DNA of 64,000 nt from Lophium mytilinum. Its lineage: Eukaryota; Ascomycota; Dothideomycetes; Mytilinidiales; Mytilinidiaceae. Shown here piece after piece: positions 56,389 to 64,000 of the stretch. Below the pieces are notes generated by a model that did not search any database, was not told where the DNA came from, and worked only from the letters and a program-made list of their open reading frames with translations. The first letter of the stretch is position 1. The number at the start of each line of letters is the position of its first letter. A program made the position numbers and the translations under genes. The stretch is taken from contig MU004187.1 of the NCBI GenBank assembly GCA_010093605.1, forward strand, positions 501,383 through 565,382, read 5' to 3'.

Positions 56389-58782
56389 TTACAACAACTC
56401 AATATTCCCCCACTTCTCCGCAAACATACCCATAGCCTTAATCGTAAACGTAAACTTATAGTTCGGATACGAAATCATACTGCAGCCCAATTAGCACTCT
56501 CCATCCCACACCCCAAGAACACATACCAAGACTTATTAAACACCCCCTCAATCGCCTCCTGCTTCCACTCCCCATTCGCGCACTGCCTCCCCATCACCAT
56601 CCCCAGCGCCTTCTTCAGCGGTTCCGGCTCCGGATATCCCGCCTCGAGCAGCGCAATGCACACCCACGCCGTCTGCACGACCTGGCTCTGCGCATGCTGG
56701 CAGTACGTGCCCGTCTCGCAGCTCTTGTACGTCTCCCCCCACCCGCCGTCCTCCATCTGGCGATCGAGGAAGAACCGGCACGCGCGGCGCACCCGCTCCG
56801 AGTTTTCGTAGTTCTCGCCGACCGACGCGAGCGCTTCGAGCGCGAACATGCCCGCGTACGTGAAGCAGATGCCCCAGGAGCCGTACCAGGAGCCGTCGGC
56901 GTGCTGGGACGTGCGGATATACTCCACGGCGCGCTGCTTGAAGTCCGCGATGTGGGAGGTGCGGTAGTCTGGGAAGCGTTCTGTGAACATAGACAGGGCG
57001 CCGACGACGGCGGTCGTGCATTCCGGGTAGTCGTATTCGATCATGATGCGGCCGAAGACTTCGGCGGCGTTGAACCACTCGAGGTAGGCGGGGCCGCGGG
57101 TCGGCTCGTAGGAGGCGCAGCCGCCGGACGGGTTCTGCATGGTTAGGAGGACGTCGATGGCTTGTTGTTGGCGGGCGGCGGAGATGAGCTGCGGGTAGCC
57201 GGGGATGTTTTGGAGCAGCATGACGGCTTTGAGGGCTTCGGAGGTGCAGTCGGAGACGGTGTAGCCTTGCTTTTTGGTGCTGAAGCCCCAGGCGCCTTTG
57301 CGGCTCTGGCGGTACGATTTCTTCTGCTCGCGCACCTCCTCGCGGATTTGCTGGGCTTCGAGGAATTCGAGCGCTTTGATCAGCATAGGTTTCCACTTTG
57401 GGTCTTGCGCGAAGCCGGCGGTGACGCAGGCTTGGATGAGGAACGCGGTGTCCCAGACTTGGACCCCGTTGGTACCGTTCATTAGCATGCCTTCGCCTTT
57501 TACCCAGAGGAACTCGGGGAGTGTCTTGCGGTGCTCCTGTACTGAGTACGAGTCCGGCCCTTCTTGAATATAGCAGACTAGTGTATTCATAGGCCCATTT
57601 ACTGGCCCGAGATTGGAATACTCCGTGTTGTGATCTTCCTCTTGGACCAACCACCATACCCAGTTTTCTGCTTTCTTGATCAGGAAGTTCGGTCGAAGAT
57701 ATGGGTTCCAGACGTTTACCAGTCCCCAATTTATCGAGTTCAGAAGCCAGCTCTTGGGATGGTAGTTATCTTTTGCGTGAATACTGTTCCGGTGAGACAA
57801 GAAATTGATCTTCTCAACCGGCTCCGTGAATAGCTCCTGCTGCAGTGATCGCGTGACGTCGTTTAGTGGATATTGCCACCGCTTGGAATACACATAGCTC
57901 ATGGGCAGGAAGACCATCCGCATGTGTATCCACCACCTCCACGGCGCAAGGGGCACCCAGTCCGGAAGAAGCCTACACCAAACAGATCAGCTTCATATTG
58001 TCCGTCCCAAGTCCATCCACCTTACCAGAACTCTGGCGGAACCGGGTTGACCAAATCCCAACTCGCAATCCCCAACACCGCGAGCCAGAACTTGGCCCAA
58101 TGTGGCCCATACACCGCTCCACCCATCTCATGAAGCAAACCCCTCGCCTTGATAATCCTCGGGTCCTCCGCACCCGCTCCAAGCAGTCGCAGCACCACAT
58201 AGTTCATGCTCGTCCCAAACACAGAGCTCTCGCCTTCGATATGTAGTCCCCATCCCCCGTCCTCGGGATTTTGGCGTGCGTATAGGTAGTTCTTGATCTC
58301 GATCTTCCACGCTTCGGGGACTGGTGTCTCGGTGACATACCAAGTGATAACAGCGCAAGGTAGCAGGAACATAGGCCCGCCATATTCACAGGCCCAGTTT
58401 CCGGGCGGGAGTTGGAGGTGTGAGAAGAAGGAGAGGCCATTGGCAGCGGATTCGAGGGGGGTTTTCGCAGCGGGAAGCTTGGGAAGGCCCTATAAAACAT
58501 TAGCACTTTTAATCTATACAGAAGCAGAATTGAGATAGAAGATATTGCTATTACAGTTTCTAGACCTAGATGGTATTTGTCCGCCGTGCTCTGCGGCCAC
58601 GCCTTGAGCTCCTCGTCCGTCTCTAGGTAATGCCATGTCTGGCAGCCGTCGTCATCCTTCAGCCGCCATCGGGAGTAGTCCGTCTTCTGCTCGCCGACCG
58701 CATTGGCGGTGATGTGCCCATTTGTAGGCTTCTCTACCTCGCCCTTCGCTCGGCGATTTACGACGCCCTTGGTGTGTGCCAT
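56389..58782 (-). CDS. ERG7: Lanosterol synthase (oxidosqualene cyclase)
   Basis: This enzyme cyclises 2,3-oxidosqualene to lanosterol on ER/lipid-droplet membranes in ergosterol synthesis. Four exons (58782-58555, 58489-58026, 57972-56527, 56479-56389) give 742 residues, close to fungal ERG7 length. The catalytic motif DCTSEA (the Asp that protonates the epoxide) is near residue 470. QW-type repeats are visible as [41 protein letters not shown] and QCANGEW. The last intron (56526-56480) joins NKSC to [20 protein letters not shown], the expected C-terminus. The coding region is GC-rich at third positions, which produces long spurious frames on both strands. A potential sterol-response-like GGCACCCCAC lies 444 nt upstream. 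It appears intact. Confidence 0.95.
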
Positions 58783-59536
58783 TGTGATTTAGAACAGAGA
58801 GTGAGTAGACTTTAGGACGTGTCCGAGTGATGATACTACATTCGAGGTCGCATTGTTCCACCCTCCAGTATTGCAGGGGAGTAGCAATGTATTGAGGCAG
58901 ACGTGAGGTCCGCCGCAAGCACATGCACGTCGCTCTCAACACCATGTCGGACTCTTGGCAAAAAGGTACAGGGCGCTCGGATTGGTTGTGACTTGCGGGA
59001 CTCCGGCAGCATCCCAACCACCAAGCCAGCCACTACTAGGGTCTATACGCGAGGGCAGGCCCTGACGGACTTTCACGACTTCTCTTTGATGGCAGCTCAC
59101 GTCAGCTAAAATGCTCCACCATTTCGACATCCGCGGAGCTTCATGCACTCAACAGCACATGTTTCACTTTCGATGTGTCAATCTCCAAGGTTGATGCGAA
59201 CATGCCACCACATCACGGTGGTATTGTGGGGTGCCCCTGGAAGTGCTCATGAGGTCATTCGAGTGCACATTTGGCATAATTAAGTTGTTCAATCGCTTGT
59301 CAGATTACGTCCCACGACGAGTTTCCATCGTCGTAGATTCGACCCAGTACATATACATCCAAGAGGCAGCCTGGCCCCCATATTCATCCCTTGAGCGCAA
59401 CAGAACACAAAATGCACCTGTCCTCTGGCATGTGAAGCCTGGTAACTGTGTGATGCCGAGATGCCGATCCCAAAACCAAAAATCCCACTCGGTACGCCAT
59501 TAATCCGTATGTTGAAGATGCTGCAGAAAGACCCTC
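58783..59536. promoter_or_regulatory. ERG7 upstream region
   Basis: About 750 nt between the ERG7 start and the stop of the next minus-strand gene. On the minus strand 59235-59226 reads GGCACCCCAC, 8 of 10 positions matching the sterol regulatory element ATCACCCCAC. This is a weak, by-eye match. No gene is seen. Confidence 0.3.
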
Positions 59537-60670
59537 TCAGTCGCTTAGGTCAGGGTTGGCGATGAACAACCGCCCTGCCCCGCTCATCGTCATCGTTCTG
59601 TCGTCGACGCTGCCTCTTCTCCGTAGGTCGTCCGAGCCTTTCTTCTCTTCTTCAACGTGCCGTGGTGGGAGCTGCTGCATCTTGCCAAGGTTTCCGAAGC
59701 TGTTCTCTCGCTCTCCGGAGCTTCCACTACCTCCAGAGAGGCCTGTCCGGGTAGGCTGAGCGAAATAGTCTGGTTGCTTTGGAGCGTAGTTGCCCGGGAC
59801 TGGTGTTTCTTCTTCGAGTGTGTCTGCGGGCGAGTTGTTGCTAGGCGGTGTACTGCTCGTGCTCATCCGTCCTTGGGCGTTCAGATACTGTATCCTCTTT
59901 CCAGATCCTAGAGAGCTCCTCCCGCTGCCGGTTCGATGGTGGTAGGGCTGGCCTGCCTTCTGGCTGTCTGCATCCTCGGAGTCGTTCTCGTCCACCTCAG
60001 TAGCACTTAACCGCATGGGCACCCCACTGCCTGCCATGTTTGCGGGTGCATAGAGGGATGCTTTTGGAGCACCGTGATGCCGTATCTTTGACCTCACTCC
60101 GGCCGCGACGCCAGATGAGGAGGTAGAGGTCCGCCCTGTAGTGTTGCCGCCCACGACCTCCATAGTTGCCCTCATCTTGGCTGCCCGCTGTGCTGCCTGT
60201 ATCCGCGGGTCCTCCGACTGTGCGCGATCACACCACACGGTGGCCTTTTGTTTCCGCATCAGTGACACATAGCTGGTTGGAGAGTTGTTGCCGGACCGCG
60301 AGGAGGAGGATCGTCGGAGGCCTGAGTTTGTTCGAATCATGCCCTGTCCGCCGCTGGCATTGGTAGAAGTTGTTGAGGCAGTGGCATTGGAAAGAGTGCG
60401 TCGTGAGCCTTGCTGGAATTGCTGTTGGTACTGCTGTGGCGGTTGCTGTTGTTGCTGGCCGTATGTGTTGTTGGTGGGCGTGGGAGCAATCTGCGGGAAG
60501 ACGGAGGAGGACGAGGTTCGTGTGCGACTGTGCATGCTTTGCTGGTGGTCAGGGACGAGGTGGCTTGCAGAGTCGTGCGTGGCACCCGCGGTGCCCGGCT
60601 GGGGGAGAGGCTTTCGATGCGGGAGCTGCATGTACTGCGGCGGGCGGTAGTTGTCCACCATGGTGGTCAT
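59537..60670 (-). CDS. Conserved-looking fungal protein of unknown function, low complexity
   Basis: This single exon encodes 377 residues, starting MTTMVDNYRPPQYMQLPHR. I do not recognise a named family. Most of the chain is disordered-looking: a Gln-rich run around residues 70-90, then Ser/Thr/Gly-rich tracts. One short central block has the dense composition of a conserved motif: SPTSYVSLMRKQKATVWCDR, followed by AQSEDPRIQAAQRAAKMRA. A second patch near the C-terminus reads MTMSGAGRLFIANPDLSD. No signal peptide or membrane segment is seen. An in-frame ATG at codon 4 is an equally possible start. The continuous 1.1-kb frame and block structure support a real gene. Confidence 0.7.
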   Translation of the reverse strand: MTTMVDNYRPPQYMQLPHRKPLPQPGTAGATHDSASHLVPDHQQSMHSRTRTSSSSVFPQIAPTPTNNTYGQQQQQPPQQYQQQFQQGSRRTLSNATASTTSTNASGGQGMIRTNSGLRRSSSSRSGNNSPTSYVSLMRKQKATVWCDRAQSEDPRIQAAQRAAKMRATMEVVGGNTTGRTSTSSSGVAAGVRSKIRHHGAPKASLYAPANMAGSGVPMRLSATEVDENDSEDADSQKAGQPYHHRTGSGRSSLGSGKRIQYLNAQGRMSTSSTPPSNNSPADTLEEETPVPGNYAPKQPDYFAQPTRTGLSGGSGSSGERENSFGNLGKMQQLPPRHVEEEKKGSDDLRRRGSVDDRTMTMSGAGRLFIANPDLSD

Positions 60671-63600
60671 CTTTTAGCAGAGTGGGGACGACGTGTTTGT
60701 TTTCGGGTTTGGTTCCTGGAAGGCGCGAGGCTCTGCGCCCTCTTTGTATAGAAAGGAGAGGTCGCTGGAGGTGGTGTTGCGGGCCGGGGTGAGGGCTGCA
60801 AGGTGGAGATATTGGGGCCTGTGCTTGCGGGCTGGCCGTTTTCGTCAGTGCCTGGTGGATCACTCAGCTCGGAACACACGAGGTTGCCACGGCTGGTTGC
60901 GGACGCTCAGCTGTCAGCGGGCGATGAGTGGGCGTGAGTAATTGACGAGCGTGCAGTGCTGGAAAGTCGCAGAAGAGAGTTGCAGCGCAGTGCCGTCGGC
61001 GGATGCAAATAGCTGGGGCGCGGGCTGTACTTTGTATCTGGGTTGTCCTGCGCTTCCTCTATCATGCCATGGAAATGGAACAATCGATAGCGGCTCTCCC
61101 GACGACACCGAAATAAAACCAGCCGCGCGAGCGAGGGTTGCTGTTTTGAGACAAGCCTCCGCTCTGGCGGACGAGAAAGGCGCAACGTGGGTGTGGGGAG
61201 GCTCGCAGGAGGATGGGATTTGCTGAGGCTTACGGGGCCCTGCTTGTGTATCGCGGCGATTCTGCGGCGGCAAAACGGCGTGCTTGAGCAATGCACTACG
61301 AATGAGACGCCGGACGAGCCGGCAGACAAGACTCTCCTGTCAAGCAAGTATCGGAATCGCCAGCGTGGAGGGCCGTTGAGGCGTGGATTGCGCGCCCCAA
61401 GGCCTCAAATACAACAGCCATCGCGGCTAGGGTCCGCTTTAATGACGACAAATCTGGGCATCAGAAGTCGCTCACGAACACCCAGCGCAGAGCCCGTATC
61501 CACCGGCGAATCACGGTCCGCCCTCGCCTGGCTTCATCGGTTGGTTGGTTGGTTCATTCATATTGCGGGTGTAGAGCGCCAAGGGCGCACGCCGCGTGGT
61601 CATCCTAGCTAGAGGAGGGAGATTTCTCTCCTCCAGCTGCCTAGGGGGTCCAAAACCCCTAGGAGTAGGTTCCACCTATCTACAATAGACTAATACAAGA
61701 AAGGTAATCAGGGAAAAACCTCAGTATCCTGAGGGAAAAGTGCCTGCTACCACATGCCCATTCCTCCCCTATGCCTGTTGCTCCTCGCCCGCCCGTTGTA
61801 GATAGATGTGGGTGGATTCTTGGTGCCTAAGGGGCCCTCTTTAGAACTGGTGCGCCTGCGTGCATCCTGGGTAGTCAGCCAGCAGGTGTCCTTGTGAATG
61901 TATCAGATTATCAATGTCTTACCCCAAGGTGGCCTCTCCTCCCGTGCCCGCCGGTCACAGGAGTGCTGGATCTACTAAATCTGTTCCATCGCAGAGCTCC
62001 AACTCACAGCCCCTAGCAGAGGTGTCCGACCGACCGTGGTTGACGAAGGCCAACTGCTAGCAGTCACTGGAGGAGGCTACTTCTGCGGCTTTCCAGTATT
62101 GGAGCCTCGGTTCCAATGTGTCTGTAGTATTTGTGGGCTAGCTCCTTGCTACTCTACACCGGTGTTGCCACTCGAGTGTAGTAAAGGGCTGTAGTTGTGG
62201 TCTTGTAGTATGGGGTGTATGCGTGAGCGGGCGCAAAATTCAGGGGCCAACGTCGCGAACAACGCTTCTGAAGCCCTGTGGCTTTCGTTGAAGTGATAAT
62301 TCTGCTTGGTAGGCCCCGGCGAGTTAATTGCGCCCAGTATTTGTGACAATAGTGATGGATTTGTGTTGGTATTCCAATGGGTGGGTTCGTTGGGTGTGTG
62401 GTGTTTTTTCGCCTGGCTTCATCGCGAGTCTCACGATGCCCCTCCCTCGCCCGCTGTCCTTGATGCCTCGCTTCCAAGGCCCCAACACCTGCTGCGTTGG
62501 CCCCGTCGCGCATTGCTGGCAAGTCCCTCCTGAATCAAGAATCGTCGCCTGTCGTAGTGCGAACCTACATACCTAGCCCTGGTACCAAACACTGGGAAGT
62601 TGGAACTTCATCACAATCGCATGCGTGTCCCACGCTCAACCCCGACTGGCGCCCCGTTTGCGAGCAGCCGGGCGAATGACACGGCTGCTTGTCGCGCCTG
62701 GAACGTCTGGATGCTGGCTGGCCGCTGGCCTCTATATCCGCTTCGGGACCGGCTGGACTCCGATTACAGCAGCAAGTGGCTGCCAAACCAAATTGTTCCC
62801 AGGGCACTGCGAGACGGTGTGAAGACGGCTGCATCTGCGCGCGATGCTTCATGGAGCCCCCTGCTGGTCGGTACAGATAAGGTGCAATCCCTCGTCAAGA
62901 ACTGCAGTTCGAATGGACATTACTCCGCGCACCACTCACAGGGACTCACCTCCCAGGCCGCCCTGCATCTGCGCCGTATCTGCATCAGCATCAGGTCATG
63001 CATGCTGCTGGAGATCGGTTCCCCGGCTTCTCTCCACGAAACCATCCCTTGTGTCGAGTGGACAACGCTGCCTCTCTGCATCAGAGCAGTGTTTTGGAGG
63101 CTTCGTGGCCCGGCAGCTCAACACCACGTTCGAGATCGCAGGATGCCCCCAAGGGATGCCCTAGCCGCCGCCGGCGCCCTCACGGCAGCATTAGCGGCTG
63201 AACTCTATCCTTTCTAGCGCCGAGCTGCGTCTGCATGTCTCGCTTTGGACGACCACAACGTGCAACGCGACCACACAGCATCCACAGCAGCCGCCACACG
63301 TCCGCATCCGATCAATCGGGTCGCGATCGGTGCGACGTTGCTACGCCACACTTCCCAGCAGACTGTTCTGCTGCCACGCGCTGTAAATCCGTGGTGTTTC
63401 TTCGTCCCGACCGCTCCTCTCGCCACTCCGCGAGTGTCTTGTCAGCGGAGAGAAGCGATCAGTGCCTCGCAGAGTTTTCCGACGTCTGACTTGCCGCACT
63501 TACCGATAATCATTCCAGCTGAACAGTAGCGCTGGTGGATCCCTCGTATGTACTTGAGTGCGACAGGTCCCGTTCTTCTCGCAACTCTCCACCAACCACA

Positions 63601-64000
63601 CCAGCCGTCGCCCACACCCCGCACAGATCCCGTGCCCCTCCACACCACCAGCAACACGCCTGCACACCATCACGGTACTTCGTGGGGAACCGAGCGAGAA
63701 CTGAGACGCGCATCTCCTTTAAGTTCATCCCAGCGCAAAGGTAGCCGGTCTCAGCGAAACAACCACTGACGTTACGAGACACATGCACGACGCGCCCATT
63801 TTTCCGCAAGCGGCAATTATATCTTGCGAGGCTTTATGTAGGAGACTATACCTTATTCCTTGAGCATAAAGTGGCATTCCACCTGGGCACCGTCTGAGGT
63901 GGCCCAGCGAGCTACGAGGCTAGCCAGAACTGTCCTTGAATAAATCCAAAAATGCATTGGAGGTCCTCAACCAGGGCTAGGTAAGTGTACACAAACGGAC
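60671..64000. other. 3.3-kb right edge without a supported gene
   Basis: The left part (60671-61400) is the upstream region of the minus-strand gene starting at 60670. Frames such as the 205-codon plus-strand ORF at 62600-63217 have Arg/Ala/Pro-rich composition typical of GC-rich noncoding DNA and no motif. A palindrome-rich stretch at 61609-61663, followed by a short ORF at 61913 (MSYPKVASPPVPAGHRS), may be a transposon fragment. The last 500 nt show nothing recognisable. Confidence 0.4.
61605..61663. repeat. Two adjacent palindromes, possible transposon 5' fragment
   Basis: An imperfect 32-bp palindrome bounded by AGCT...AGCT (AGCTAGAGGAGGGAGA / TCTCTCCTCCAGCT) is followed by a perfect 8-bp stem CCTAGGGG...CCCCTAGG with an 8-nt loop (61640-61663). 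An ORF with Ser/Pro-rich beginning starts 250 nt downstream. The element class cannot be established from the sequence alone. Confidence 0.35.

Noticed and set aside
56548-57729. 393-codon minus-strand ORF in a second frame inside ERG7
   Set aside because: It is Arg/Pro-rich with no motif, and arises from strong GC bias at third positions of ERG7 in the overlapping frame.
62600-63217. 205-codon plus-strand ORF near the right edge
   Set aside because: Composition is typical of translated noncoding GC-rich DNA, several overlapping frames of similar length exist, and there are no motifs.

Overview
This window is nuclear DNA from a filamentous ascomycete fungus (Pezizomycotina). Genes are split by short GT-AG introns of about 45-120 nt with CTAAC/CTGAC-type branch points. 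Several genes belong to families typical of filamentous ascomycetes: Zn2Cys6 regulators, DUF6604, MYND-DUF4470, DUF6536 and AtuA/DUF1446. No RNA gene, CRISPR array or prokaryotic operon was found. Most gene models below were assembled by hand from splice signals and conserved protein blocks. They keep frame across the stated junctions unless noted.

Layout. 0-5 kb: gene-poor, with one small spliced gene of unknown function and SINE-like repeats. 5-12.7 kb: core genes for splicing factor SYF1, V-ATPase subunit D, a U1A/U2B''-type snRNP protein and an MFS transporter. 12.7-15 kb: repeat-bearing gene desert. 15-16.6 kb: a prenylcysteine-oxidase-like gene interrupted by two in-frame stops. 17.5-24.3 kb: autophagy gene ATG2. 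24.9-29 kb: an ADGF-type adenosine deaminase and an AtuA-family protein. 29.8-39 kb: a co-oriented accessory block of aldo-keto reductase, EthD-like protein, MFS transporter (with an in-frame stop) and Zn2Cys6 regulator. This could be a small catabolic cluster that is decaying. 39.6-45.3 kb: an unknown protein, a DUF6536 membrane protein and an SDR. 46.5-47 kb: complex I ESSS subunit. 47.6-55.6 kb: a MYND-DUF4470 gene with disruptions, two tandem DUF6604 genes (the second truncated), a shared TATA-containing upstream segment and inverted gene fragments. 56.4-60.7 kb: lanosterol synthase ERG7 and a low-complexity conserved protein. 60.7-64 kb: no convincing gene, with a palindrome-rich possible transposon fragment.

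Housekeeping genes (SYF1, VMA8, snRNP, ATG2, NDUFB11, ERG7) look intact, while three accessory genes carry in-frame stops. The most unusual observations are very short internal exons (7, 11 and 17 nt), the position-preserving in-frame stops, the shared promoter and inverted duplications around the MYND/DUF6604 locus, and a small dispersed SINE-like family.
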